A program made the position numbers and the translations under genes. From Nocardiopsis algeriensis (lineage in GTDB: Bacteria; Actinomycetota; Actinomycetes; Streptosporangiales; Streptosporangiaceae): a DNA stretch of 64,000 nt. The number at the start of each line of letters is the position of its first letter. Position 1 is the stretch's first letter. The notes below the pieces were generated by a model. That model saw nothing but the letters and a program-made list of their open reading frames with translations. It was not told the origin of the DNA and did no database searches. The DNA is taken from assembly GCF_014203695.1 (NCBI RefSeq), contig NZ_JACHJO010000004.1, positions 186,001-250,000 of the forward strand, read 5' to 3'. Positions 8,467 through 15,909 of the stretch are shown piece after piece.

Positions 8467-8870
8467 GCCTGTCCGGAGGCGTTCCGTGCGGGAGCGGACA
8501 GGTACTCGCCCAGCTGCTCGACCAGCTCGTTCATGTTGTGCCCCACCAGGCCGGGGTCGGCCTCCTCGGAGGTGACCACCGCGAGGTGGGCGCCCTGGCC
8601 GGCCTCGACGATGAACAGCAGGCCGCCGTAGAACTCGGCCATGGCCTGGCGCACACCGCCGGTGCCGCTGCCGAACTCGACCGAGGCGCTGTGCGCCAGG
8701 CTCTGCAGTCCGGCGGCGATGGCCGCGAGGTGGTCGGCGCTGTCGATGCTCATGCCGGAGCTGTGGCACAGCTTGAGCCCGTCCCGGGAGAGCACGAGGG
8801 CGTGGCGGGAGCCGGGTGTGCGCTCCAGGAGGCTCTCGAGCAGCCACGTCAACTTTGCGAGGTCCATCAT
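8463..8870 (-). CDS. cvnB: Roadblock/LC7 domain protein of conservon (CvnB)
   Basis: A 135-residue single-domain roadblock/LC7 (MglB-like) protein. After LTWLLESLLERTPGSRHALVLS it shows the family pattern of alternating strands with DGLKLCHS, the helix HLAAIAAGLQSLA and GLLFIVEAG. In related systems roadblock proteins dimerise and stimulate or scaffold the partner GTPase, here CvnD encoded two genes on. The start is the first of two adjacent ATGs (8870), which overlaps the stop of the kinase-like gene by ATGA. Cytoplasmic, probably held at the membrane by CvnA. Confidence 0.93.
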   Translation of the reverse strand: MMDLAKLTWLLESLLERTPGSRHALVLSRDGLKLCHSSGMSIDSADHLAAIAAGLQSLAHSASVEFGSGTGGVRQAMAEFYGGLLFIVEAGQGAHLAVVTSEEADPGLVGHNMNELVEQLGEYLSAPARNASGQA

Positions 8871-10297
8871 GCGTCCTTCGGTGATCCGGTCTGGTCCTGG
8901 CCACGCACTGCGGAACGGAAGGCCCCGAAGCCCTTGACCGGCGTGGCCGGCCTGCTGTCCCCGGCCGCGGTCCGCGGGTCGGAGTCCTGGGCGGCCGCGA
9001 GGGTCTTGCCCCGCCGCCGCTGGGGCAGCCCGAGTCCACCGCCTCCGCCGGTGCCGGCCGGGGCGGGGGGAGCCTCGGGCGCAGCGGGTACCGGGGGACG
9101 GATCGGCGTGGCCGGAGCGGCGACCCCGGCGGGGGCCGCTCCATGGGCCGCCCCGGTGGGGCGGCCGGAGTGCGCCGCGGCGGGAGCGGGTTGCGCGGGC
9201 AGCGGTTTGACGAGCTTCTGGGGGATCAGGAGGACCACGGCCGTTCCGCCCCGGGAGGAGGAGCGGAAGGACACGGAGAGGTCGTAGCGCTTGGCGATCT
9301 GCCCGACGACGGACAGGCCCAGGCGGCTGCCGGAGATACTGGCGATGTCCAGGCCGCCGGCGACGGCGGCGCGGGCGCGGTGCAGCGCGTCCTCGCTCAT
9401 GACCAGTCCGCCGTCCTCGATCATGACGGCGATCCCGGCCTGGACCTCCTCCACGTGGACGTGGACCTCGGCGGTGGGGGGCGAGAACTTGGTGGCGTTG
9501 TCGAGGAGTTCGGCCAGTGCGTGGATCACGCCCTCGGCGGCGAACCCGGCGATGCCCTGCCGGGGCACGTTGTGGGTGCGGATGCGCTGGTAGGAGCCGA
9601 TGCGGGCCATGGCACCGCGCAGGATGCTCTCCAGGCTGATGGCCTTGCTCCACCGGCGGCCCGAACGGGCGCCGGTGAGGATGGCGATGCTGTCGGCGAT
9701 GCGGCCGGCCTGGGCGGTGCTGTGGTCGAGGTGCATGAGGTCTCCCAGCACGTCCGTGCCCGTGACACCGTCTCCGTGGTGTTCCTGCATGCGGCGCAGG
9801 TCGGCGAGCATGGTGGTGGTGAGGGCCTGCATGCGGCCGGCCGCGGTGGCGCAGGCGGCCATGGTGGCGGCGCGCCGGCGTTCGGCCGCGGCGATCTCCG
9901 TGGCCACGGAGCGGACCACGGCGCCCTGGGGGGTGTCCAGGTCCACGTAGCTGGGCAGGATGTGCAGGGCACTCTCCGTGGAGGCGCCCTCGCGCAGCCG
10001 CTCGACCATCCGCGGCAGGTACTCGCGGGCCATGGCCTCGGAGCCCTCGCGGATGAGGGCCAGTTCGGCGCCCAGGGCGCGGGCCCGCCGCTCACGCAGG
10101 TCCACGAGCACGGCCAGCGCCACGAGCAGGGCGATCCCCACCGCGGCGGCGGTCACCGCTGCGGGGTGGCGCGCCTCGGGGAGCGCCAGCAGCGCCCAGA
10201 TCCAGGCCGGGAGGGCCAGCAGCGGGAGAGCGTACGGCCAGCGCGGCGCTCGGGGCCCTGGGGCCCGGGTACCGCGGGGGTCGGGAGTCTTGGTCAT
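8867..10297 (-). CDS. cvnA: Conservon membrane sensor, histidine-kinase-like ATPase (CvnA)
   Basis: A 476-residue protein with two membrane segments (about 22-40 and 46-66), a helical dimerisation region (70-240) and a HATPase_c domain: N-box ALAELLDNATKF (260-271), G1 box EDGG (294-297) and G2 box SRLGLS (324-329). The helical region lacks a clear His phosphorylation box; LDHS at 190-193 is the nearest. The C-terminal 115 residues are Pro/Ala-rich and probably disordered. First gene of the cvnABCD-P450-P450 operon. In S. coelicolor such sensors assemble with roadblock, DUF742 and GTPase proteins and influence development and secondary metabolism; no signal is known. Confidence 0.92.
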   Translation of the reverse strand: MTKTPDPRGTRAPGPRAPRWPYALPLLALPAWIWALLALPEARHPAAVTAAAVGIALLVALAVLVDLRERRARALGAELALIREGSEAMAREYLPRMVERLREGASTESALHILPSYVDLDTPQGAVVRSVATEIAAAERRRAATMAACATAAGRMQALTTTMLADLRRMQEHHGDGVTGTDVLGDLMHLDHSTAQAGRIADSIAILTGARSGRRWSKAISLESILRGAMARIGSYQRIRTHNVPRQGIAGFAAEGVIHALAELLDNATKFSPPTAEVHVHVEEVQAGIAVMIEDGGLVMSEDALHRARAAVAGGLDIASISGSRLGLSVVGQIAKRYDLSVSFRSSSRGGTAVVLLIPQKLVKPLPAQPAPAAAHSGRPTGAAHGAAPAGVAAPATPIRPPVPAAPEAPPAPAGTGGGGGLGLPQRRRGKTLAAAQDSDPRTAAGDSRPATPVKGFGAFRSAVRGQDQTGSPKDA

Positions 10298-10622
10298 CGG
10301 TTTCCACGTCCGGCCACGTCATCGCTCCTGGGCACACCTGGGGCGTACCGGAGCGGGTTTCTCTGTGCGCACAACGAAAAGAAGCGGACAAATACCTATA
10401 AGTCACGCTTTTCAACGCACGAAGCCTGAACATACCACCAGATTCGGTCCGGCGGTATGCCGGAACAATGAACAATGCAATCTCATGTGTGACAGCCCCG
10501 TCACCGGCCGTCCATCGAAGGGAGACTCCGTTCCCCGCCTTTCCCGGCCCGCACGCGCGCCCCTCCGCCCTCCCCGATTCTCCACAAAGGGCTTCTGATC
10601 TGCACATATACCTCCGGGGACA
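10298..10622. other. Upstream region of the conservon operon
   Basis: About 325 bases without a convincing gene between the first cvn gene and the terminator of the neighbouring gene. The stretch 10360-10490 is clearly richer in A and T (for example ACAAATACCTATAAGTC near 10388) and is the likely place of the cvn promoter on the reverse strand. I could not fix a -35/-10 pair with confidence. Confidence 0.5.
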
Positions 10623-10655
10623 CGCGTCGGGCCCCGCCCCCGAGGGCCCGACGCG
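10623..10655. terminator. Hairpin with 12-bp perfect arms
   Basis: CGCGTCGGGCCC at 10623-10634 pairs with GGGCCCGACGCG at 10644-10655 around a 9-base loop. It follows the stop of the reverse-strand hypothetical gene by 2 bases and separates it from the conservon promoter region. Confidence 0.75.
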
Positions 10656-10657
10656 GC

Positions 10658-11656
10658 TCAGAGCAGCCCGAGGTCGCGCAGTGCTCTGCGCAGGCCCTCC
10701 AGCGGCCAGTTCTCGGCGTAGCTCCACAGAGAGACCCTGGAGACCAGCCGTCCCGCCGGAGCCAGGATCCGCGCCGCGCGCTCGCGCTCCCCCGCGTAGT
10801 ACAGGGCGGCACCGAACTCGTGGGCCTGGGCCCTGTGCTCCGGGTGGCTGCCGTCGCCCTTCTCCCAGCGGTCGGCCGCCTCGGCGAGCTCCGCGGCGAC
10901 CCCGGGGCCGGAGAAGTGGGCGCGGACGCGCCTGCCGATGTCACCGACGGTCTCGGCGCCGTCCAGCAGCAACAACACGTATTCGCGGTGCGCCTGGGGC
11001 AGCAGTGTCAGGCAGGGGTCCCCGGGGGAGGCCAGGGCCGCCGTCTCGCGCGCGAAGGCGAACATCTCCTCGTGCGAGCCGTACCACTTCTCGCACAGGA
11101 CCTGCAGGCGTGTGACCCGGCCCGCCCAGTGCCAGGAGTCGCGGGCGCACAGCTGCAGCCACATCTTGTCGCTGTCCTCGCGGCGGATGCCCATGCCCAT
11201 GCAGTACCACTGCAGGATGTTCCAGGGGTCGGGATCCTCGTCGTCGAGGCCGGCCGCCCGCAGGAGGGGTTCGGCGGCCGGTTCGAGGAAGGCGTGGAAC
11301 CTGCGGAACCGCTCGGCCCCCACGTCCCTGGCGCGGGCGGCCGTACGGATCTTCCAGGCCGCCTGGACCCTGGCCGCGCCGGCCCACAGGAGCAGGGCGG
11401 GGTCGTCGTCGCCCTTCCGGAGCTCGAGGGCCTCCAGCAGGTGCGTGCACTCTCCGGCGAAGGTGTCCAGACGCAGCGAGCGCAGATCGGGGGTGGGAGC
11501 GGTGCGCAGCAGCTCCAGACCCTTGTCGATGTCGCCTGCGCGCACCGCGGGCAGCGCCGCGGCGAGATCGGGGTCGCTCCAGCTCTCCCCGAAGGCGATC
11601 CCCGCCTTCTGCGCTTGGCGGTCGGCTATTTTCTCCATGATTTTTCCGAGAACCAC
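10658..11656 (-). CDS. Hypothetical helical-repeat protein, leaderless
   Basis: A 332-residue soluble protein of unknown function. It is almost entirely helical in appearance, with recurring Trp and Leu spaced as in TPR-like or other alpha-solenoid repeats (for example PWNILQWYCMGMGI, DSWHWAGRVTRLQVL and GAALYYAGERERAARIL). No catalytic motif or membrane segment is seen. The GTG at 11656 is preferred to an ATG at 11638 because a TATAAA box ends exactly 6 bases before it, as expected for a transcript starting at the start codon; neither candidate has a good ribosome binding site. The gene stands alone between two regulatory regions. Confidence 0.72.
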   Translation of the reverse strand: MVLGKIMEKIADRQAQKAGIAFGESWSDPDLAAALPAVRAGDIDKGLELLRTAPTPDLRSLRLDTFAGECTHLLEALELRKGDDDPALLLWAGAARVQAAWKIRTAARARDVGAERFRRFHAFLEPAAEPLLRAAGLDDEDPDPWNILQWYCMGMGIRREDSDKMWLQLCARDSWHWAGRVTRLQVLCEKWYGSHEEMFAFARETAALASPGDPCLTLLPQAHREYVLLLLDGAETVGDIGRRVRAHFSGPGVAAELAEAADRWEKGDGSHPEHRAQAHEFGAALYYAGERERAARILAPAGRLVSRVSLWSYAENWPLEGLRRALRDLGLL

Positions 11657-11662
11657 TCGGCT

Positions 11663-11668
11663 TTTATA
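11663..11668 (-). promoter_or_regulatory. TATAAA -10 box, leaderless start
   Basis: Read on the reverse strand, TATAAA is followed by exactly six bases and then the GTG at 11656. In actinobacteria a TANNNT box at this distance places the transcript start on the start codon. No standard -35 at 17-base spacing is evident (TTGCTG lies 14 bases upstream). Confidence 0.6.
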
Positions 11669-11934
11669 TCGGACAAAGACACCAGCAATTCACACTAATC
11701 ACAGAGAGAACACAACATTAAGACAACACACGGAAGCCAAACCCCACAAATCAGACACTAGATGACAAAGCGCCCATAATGTCATATTTTCTCGCCCTGG
11801 CGGCAGGTGACCACGCGTCCGAGTGCCTGCGGGCAGCGGCCCCGCAGGTCAGCGCCGACAGCGGGCCCGGAGTCCGGCAGAACCGCCCCGGGGCATCCGA
11901 TCGCGCCCGAAGTGGTTCGACCCCAGGGCGTTGG

Positions 11935-11960
11935 GGAATCTTGACGTGGTCCGACGCGTT
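11935..11960 (+). promoter_or_regulatory. SigR-type promoter of rbpA (GGAAT-N18-GTT)
   Basis: GGAAT at 11935-11939 and GTT at 11958-11960 are separated by 18 bases, matching the SigR/SigH disulfide-stress consensus. The rbpA ATG lies 44 bases downstream of the GTT. The S. coelicolor rbpA gene is a known SigR target, so the site fits both sequence and gene identity. Confidence 0.75.
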
Positions 11961-12003
11961 ACACCCCGCGAGACCGCACAAGCGCCTGGGAGGCACCCAC
12001 ACG

Positions 12004-12387
12004 ATGGCCGAGCGAGCACTTCGCGGCACCCGACTCGGGGCGACGAGCTACGAGAACGACCGCAACACCGACCTGGCTCCGCGGCAGGAAGTCACCTACG
12101 ACTGCACCCGCGGCCACCGCTTCTCGGTCACCTTCGCGACCGAGGCGGAGATCCCCGCGGAGTGGGAGTGCCGCTTCTGCGGCGACCGCGCCCTGCGCCG
12201 GGACGGCTCCGGCGAGGAGCCCAAGGCCGTCAAGCCGGTGCGCACCCACTGGGACATGCTGCTGGAGCGTCGGAGCATGGAGGACCTGGAAGAGGTCCTG
12301 GCGGAGCGCCTGGAGCTGCTCCGCGCGCGCCGCCGCGAGGAGGCGGCGAAGGTGGAGGAGCTGGCCAAGCAGCGCCAGAGCGCCTGA
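12004..12387 (+). CDS. rbpA: RNA polymerase-binding protein RbpA
   Basis: A 127-residue actinobacteria-specific transcription factor. The order is the N-terminal tail MAERALRGTRLGATS-like, a zinc-type core with C34, H38, C56 and C59 (positions identical to those described for RbpA), the basic linker, and the sigma-interacting helices MLLERRSMEDLEEVLAERLELL (near 83-104, split here only for display). RbpA binds RNA polymerase and group 1/2 sigma factors, stabilises open complexes and affects rifampicin tolerance. The ATG at 12004 gives the family length. A SigR-type promoter upstream predicts induction by thiol-oxidising stress. Confidence 0.97.
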   Translation: MAERALRGTRLGATSYENDRNTDLAPRQEVTYDCTRGHRFSVTFATEAEIPAEWECRFCGDRALRRDGSGEEPKAVKPVRTHWDMLLERRSMEDLEEVLAERLELLRARRREEAAKVEELAKQRQSA

Positions 12388-12396
12388 GACCGGCAG

Positions 12397-12432
12397 AAGG
12401 GGCGGCGGACACTCACGTGTCCGCCGCCCCTT
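12397..12432. terminator. Bidirectional hairpin terminator, 16-bp perfect arms
   Basis: AAGGGGCGGCGGACAC (12397-12412) pairs exactly with GTGTCCGCCGCCCCTT (12417-12432) around TCAC. It sits between convergent rbpA and the HAD phosphatase gene. The A and T runs at its edges give short U-tails in both directions. Confidence 0.88.
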
Positions 12433-12455
12433 CGCCGTGCCCCCGACCTCCGCGG

Positions 12456-13256
12456 TCAGTGCTCCTGACGCCTGCCGAACGGGTCCAGGGTGGAGCCCAC
12501 CAGGTCCTTGACCGAGTCGATCACCAGCGTGGGCCGGAAGGGGAACTCCTCCGCGGTCTCGCGTCCGGAGATGCCCGAGAGCACCAGGACCGTCTGGAGT
12601 CCCGCCTCCAAGCCGCTGAGGACGTCGGTGTCCATGCGGTCGCCGACCATCAGCGTGTTCTCCGAGTGCGCGCCGATGCGGCGCAGCGCCGAGCGCATCA
12701 TCAGCGGGTTGGGCTTGCCCACGAAGTAGGGGCGGCGCCCCGTGGCCTTCTCGATCAGCGCGGCGACCGCGCCGGTGGCCGGCAGCGGGCCCTCGGCGCT
12801 GGGACCGGTCTCGTCGGGGTTGGTGGCGATGAAGCGGGCTCCGGCCCGCACCAGGCGGATCGCCCGCGTGATGGCCTCGAAGCTGTAGGTCCGGGTCTCC
12901 CCCAGCACCACGTAGTCGGGGTTGCGGTCGGTCATCACGTAGCCGACGTTGTGCAGGGCCGTGGTCAGGCCGGACTCGCCGACCACGTAGGCCGAGCCGC
13001 CCGGCCGCTGGGTCTGGAGGAACTGGGCCGTGGCCAGGGCCGAGGTCCAGATGGACTCCTCGGGGATGTCCAGTCCTGTGTTGAGCAAACGGGCCCGCAG
13101 GTCGCGGGGGGTGTAGATGGAGTTGTTGGTCAGCACCATGAACGGGATCCCGTTCTCCCGCAGCTCCGCGACGAGCTCGTCGGCACCGGGAATGAGGTGC
13201 TCCTCGCGGACGAGGACACCGTCCATGTCGAAAAGGTAGTTCAACTCGTTGCTCAC
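12456..13256 (-). CDS. HAD-superfamily class IIA sugar/nucleotide phosphatase (NagD-like)
   Basis: A 266-residue cytoplasmic phosphatase. Motif I is FDMDGV with the nucleophile Asp10 and acid Asp12, motif II is LTNNS (residues 43-47), motif III the Lys of GKPNPLM and motif [10 protein letters not shown], all in the order of the NagD subfamily with its cap inserted between motifs II and III. Family members hydrolyse sugar or nucleotide monophosphates; the actual substrate is not predictable. The start is GTG 13256, preceded by CACAAT six bases upstream, possibly another leaderless start. It converges on rbpA. Confidence 0.92.
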   Translation of the reverse strand: MSNELNYLFDMDGVLVREEHLIPGADELVAELRENGIPFMVLTNNSIYTPRDLRARLLNTGLDIPEESIWTSALATAQFLQTQRPGGSAYVVGESGLTTALHNVGYVMTDRNPDYVVLGETRTYSFEAITRAIRLVRAGARFIATNPDETGPSAEGPLPATGAVAALIEKATGRRPYFVGKPNPLMMRSALRRIGAHSENTLMVGDRMDTDVLSGLEAGLQTVLVLSGISGRETAEEFPFRPTLVIDSVKDLVGSTLDPFGRRQEH

Positions 13257-13318
13257 GTGTCCATTGTGCCGCTTTGCCCGACGGGTGCGCCATCTCTACC
13301 GCCTGGTAGTCGGTCGTC

Positions 13319-14098
13319 TCATACCGGGGGCCAGGGCACCGCCGGCCAGTCGGGCGAGGGGTAGGGGTGGACGCGGTGCCGGAGGAGCAGGTCCACCCGC
13401 GAGCGCACGGCGAAGACCTCGGGCCCGGTCAGGTGGCGGTCCAGCTCCTGCCGCAGGGGGTCGGCGGAGTCGGCCAGGCGGGCGCGCAGAGCGGCGAGCC
13501 GGGTCAGGGCGTCGTCCGTGAGTGGCATGCCCTGCCACTGCCACAGCACCGTGCGCAGCTTGTACTCCTCGGCGAAGGACACGCCGTGGTCGCAGCCGTA
13601 GAGGTGGCCCGAGGCGGTGGGCAGCAGGTGGCCGATCTTGCGGTCGGAGTTGTTGACGACCGCGTCGAACACGGCCATGCGCCGCAGGGCCTCGTTGTCG
13701 GTCTCCCGGGCCAGGGCCACGAGGTCGACGGTCTCGTCGCCGTGCACCCACAGCTGCACCATGCCCTCGCCGAAGGGGCCGTCGCGGTGGACCGTCGGCG
13801 GCACGGTGCCCCAGCCCAGGGCCTCGGAGACGGCGTAGGCGCCGACCTCGCGCCCGGCCAGCGTTCCGTCGGGGAAGTCCCACAGCGGCCGCTCCCCCGC
13901 CACCGGCTTGTACACGCACGCGGCCGAGCGGAGCCCGTCGGAGACGGTGCAGTAGAGGGTGGCGTTGGAGGCGGCGGCCAGGCGGCCCTGGACGGTGAGT
14001 TCGCCGACACGCAGGAGTTCGAGGCCCTCCGCGGGGGTGAGCCCGCCGAAGGCGTCGGTGCTCTCCGCAGCGCCCTCGGTGGTGTCGTCCTGCTTCAC
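13319..14098 (-). CDS. SCO1664-family protein, PI3/4-kinase-like fold
   Basis: A 259-residue protein of the actinobacterial SCO1664 family (Rv2133c in M. tuberculosis). It shows a kinase-like core: a Lys in CVYKPVAGERPLWDFP, the catalytic-loop-like FDAVVNNSDRKIGHLL and a metal-loop-like CDHGVSF. Substrate and activity are not established. The GTG at 14098 has a GAGGGCGG site and lies 12 bases after the DUF3090 gene. The three genes here correspond in content and order to Rv2133c-Rv2134c-Rv2135c, a conserved actinobacterial block that in mycobacteria lies near mshC. Confidence 0.88.
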   Translation of the reverse strand: MKQDDTTEGAAESTDAFGGLTPAEGLELLRVGELTVQGRLAAASNATLYCTVSDGLRSAACVYKPVAGERPLWDFPDGTLAGREVGAYAVSEALGWGTVPPTVHRDGPFGEGMVQLWVHGDETVDLVALARETDNEALRRMAVFDAVVNNSDRKIGHLLPTASGHLYGCDHGVSFAEEYKLRTVLWQWQGMPLTDDALTRLAALRARLADSADPLRQELDRHLTGPEVFAVRSRVDLLLRHRVHPYPSPDWPAVPWPPV

Positions 14099-14109
14099 GG
14101 GAACCGCCC

Positions 14110-14685
14110 TCAGACCAGCCGGTCGGGCCGGTAGCCGTTCTGGCGCACGCAGATGTGGCCCGCGGGGTCGAGGGGGCGGCCGCACAGGGGGCAGTCGGGG
14201 CGGCCCGCGGCGACCACCTTCAGGGCGCGGCCGGCGAAGGCGCGGGCGGCACCGGGCGTGAGGTAGACACGCAGGACGTCGCGGTGGGGGGCCTCCTCCG
14301 CGAAGACCTCCAGTTCCTCCTCGTCCTCCAGCAGCTCCTCGCCCGCGGTCTCGTCGATCTCCTGCGCCTCGATGATGACGCGGGCGGCCTCGGCGTCCCA
14401 GGCCAGGGCGAGTGTGCCCACGCGGAAGTCCTGCTCGATGGGCTGCTCCAGGGGTCCGTCGTCCTCGGGCACCACCGTGTCGTCGGGCGGAGCGCCGAAA
14501 CGGCGGTACACCTCCTCCAGCAGCTCCTCGACACGGGTGGCCAGCGCCTCGACCTGGGCCTTCTCCAGGACCACGCTGGTGATGCGCCCCTCTCCCACTG
14601 CTTGGAGGAAGAAGGTGCGGTCTCCCGGCTGGCCCACGGTCCCCGCGATGAACCGCTCCGGTGGGTTGAACTGAAAGACGGGCAT
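14110..14685 (-). CDS. DUF3090 family protein
   Basis: A 191-residue protein matching the actinobacterial DUF3090 family (Rv2134c-like). The N-terminal half has the conserved FQFNPPERFIAGTVG and GQPGDRTFFLQA; an acidic middle (AGEELLEDEEELEVF) follows; the C-terminus ends in a zinc-ribbon-like CPLCGRPLDPAGHIC. No biochemical function is known. It lies between the SCO1664-family and phosphatase genes. The ATG at 14685 has no Shine-Dalgarno site but has TAGGGT six bases upstream, so it is probably leaderless. Confidence 0.9.
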   Translation of the reverse strand: MPVFQFNPPERFIAGTVGQPGDRTFFLQAVGEGRITSVVLEKAQVEALATRVEELLEEVYRRFGAPPDDTVVPEDDGPLEQPIEQDFRVGTLALAWDAEAARVIIEAQEIDETAGEELLEDEEELEVFAEEAPHRDVLRVYLTPGAARAFAGRALKVVAAGRPDCPLCGRPLDPAGHICVRQNGYRPDRLV

Positions 14686-14691
14686 ACAAGC

Positions 14692-14697
14692 ACCCTA
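14692..14697 (-). promoter_or_regulatory. TAGGGT -10 box, leaderless start of DUF3090 gene
   Basis: On the reverse strand TAGGGT is followed by GCTTGT and then ATG, i.e. a TANNNT box six bases from the start codon. It gives the DUF3090/SCO1664-family pair its own promoter separate from the phosphatase gene. Confidence 0.6.
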
Positions 14698-14750
14698 CGG
14701 GATCCGGGCGCCCTGTCGCCCAACCCCCGTACGCCGCCCCGGCCGCTTGT

Positions 14751-15554
14751 TCACGAGCTCCGGCCGGCCGTTCCCGCGCCACCGCCGACAGCCGCGTCAC
14801 CGCTGGTGGTCGCGGTGGACGGGAACGCCGGGAAGTTGTCCCCGGTGTCGTTGAGCAGGTTGAGGAAGGGTCGGGTGTGCGTATAGGTGATCGAGGTGGC
14901 CGAGCAGGGGTCCACGACGATGCGCTGGAAGAGGTCCAGGTGCATGCCCAGGGCATCGGCGACGAGCGCCTTGATGATGTCGCCGTGGGAGCACACGACG
15001 TACACGGGCGGTTCGGCGGGCGTGTCGCCGGCGGAGGCCTCGTCCAGCAGGCGGGTGTTCCAGTCGCGTACGGCCTCGGCCGCGCGGGCCGCGGCGGCGG
15101 CCATCCCCTCCCCGGCGGGGAAGCGGACGGCGCTGGGGTGTTCCTGGACGACCTTCCACAGGGGTTCCCGCCGCAGCTCGGTGAAGGGGCGCAGGGTCCA
15201 GGAGCCGTAGTCGCACTCGACGAAGCGCTCGTCGGTGGTGACCGGCACGCCCAGTTGCCGGGAGAGCGCCTGGGCGGTCTCCCGGCAGCGTTCGAGAGGA
15301 CTGGAGACCAGGGCCGCGGGCCGCAGGTCCGACAGCCGGCGAGCCAGGTCGGCCGCCTGGGCGCGGCCGGTGTCGTTGAGGTGGATCCCGGGGGTCCGCC
15401 CCGCCAGGCTCGGTCCGGTGGCGTCGGTCATGCCGTGCCGGACGAGGACGAGCGTGACCGCCTGCGGGGCGCCGCCGTCACGGGGACCTCGCTCACGGGA
15501 CGGCTCCTGTTCGGTGCTCGGGGAGGGGCCCTGCGCTGCTTCGGGTGTCGCCAT
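14751..15554 (-). CDS. Histidine phosphatase family protein (MSMEG_4193-like)
   Basis: A 267-residue protein with a histidine phosphatase (phosphoglycerate mutase-like) domain at about 33-240. The catalytic RHG occurs in LVLVRHGMTDATG, the second Arg region is SSPLERCRETAQ, and the distal His is in YVVCSHGDIIKAL. The N-terminal 30 residues and the C-terminal 35 are low-complexity additions. Family members are annotated as actinobacterial 2,3-PGM-like phosphatases of unknown substrate. It is the third member of the conserved trio with DUF3090 and SCO1664-family genes. A TAGGCT box six bases before the ATG suggests a leaderless mRNA. Confidence 0.9.
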   Translation of the reverse strand: MATPEAAQGPSPSTEQEPSRERGPRDGGAPQAVTLVLVRHGMTDATGPSLAGRTPGIHLNDTGRAQAADLARRLSDLRPAALVSSPLERCRETAQALSRQLGVPVTTDERFVECDYGSWTLRPFTELRREPLWKVVQEHPSAVRFPAGEGMAAAAARAAEAVRDWNTRLLDEASAGDTPAEPPVYVVCSHGDIIKALVADALGMHLDLFQRIVVDPCSATSITYTHTRPFLNLLNDTGDNFPAFPSTATTSGDAAVGGGAGTAGRSS

Positions 15555-15560
15555 GGGGAC

Positions 15561-15566
15561 AGCCTA
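15561..15566 (-). promoter_or_regulatory. TAGGCT -10 box, leaderless start of phosphatase gene
   Basis: Reverse strand TAGGCT-GTCCCC-ATG: six bases separate the box from the start codon at 15554. No ribosome binding site is present, in keeping with a leaderless transcript. Confidence 0.6.
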
Positions 15567-15896
15567 GGTGTAGTGACCTGAGAGGTCGGTAACGCGGGAG
15601 GCGGGAGGGCCGCTGATCGCGGTGGGGAACCGGTGGTGATTGCGGTGGTGCGACCACGCGGGGAACGCCTTCCGCCGTTGGGGCTCACAGGCGCAGGGGC
15701 GGGCGTAGGCCCCTTCCCCGGCCAGGGTGCGGTGATCGGGAAGGGCCGCCGGCGACGTTTCCCGCCGGTCCGCCATACGCGTTCCGGCTGTGTCCGCCGG
15801 GGTCGCCGCGGGGTTCCACCGGCGACATGTCGGACAGGTCCCCGACCGGGGACCGGCCCCGGTCCCGGGAAGGGGGCCGACCGGGGCCGGACGCGG

Positions 15897-15902
15897 TACT
15901 CT
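15897..15902 (+). promoter_or_regulatory. TACTCT -10 box, leaderless start of aldo-keto reductase
   Basis: TACTCT is followed by seven bases and ATG at 15910. There is no purine-rich ribosome site, which supports this start and a leaderless transcript. Confidence 0.55.
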
Positions 15903-15909
15903 CCGCCGC

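Larger units (their letters stand above)
11657..12003. other. Divergent promoter region, AT-rich on the left
   Basis: A 347-base gap between the divergent hypothetical gene and rbpA. Bases 11657-11800 are strikingly AT-rich for this genome and carry the reverse-strand TATAAA box. The right half is GC-rich and carries the SigR-type promoter of rbpA. I see no tRNA, ORF with coding character or repeat. Confidence 0.6.
15555..15909. other. Divergent intergenic region, no gene seen
   Basis: A 355-base gap between the divergent phosphatase and aldo-keto reductase genes. Each end carries a TANNNT box next to a start codon. The middle is GC-rich with overlapping GGGACC/GGTCCC-type repeats near 15835-15880 that could form local hairpins. 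I find no RNA gene or coding stretch. Confidence 0.5.

Noticed and set aside
5060..10297. Start of a secondary-metabolite gene cluster because of two P450s
   Set aside because: Both P450s are the terminal cistrons of a conservon; no synthase or tailoring genes follow.
11905..11930. tRNA T-arm-like GGTTCGACCCC
   Set aside because: No acceptor stem, anticodon arm or CCA-side pairing can be built around it; it lies in the rbpA upstream region.
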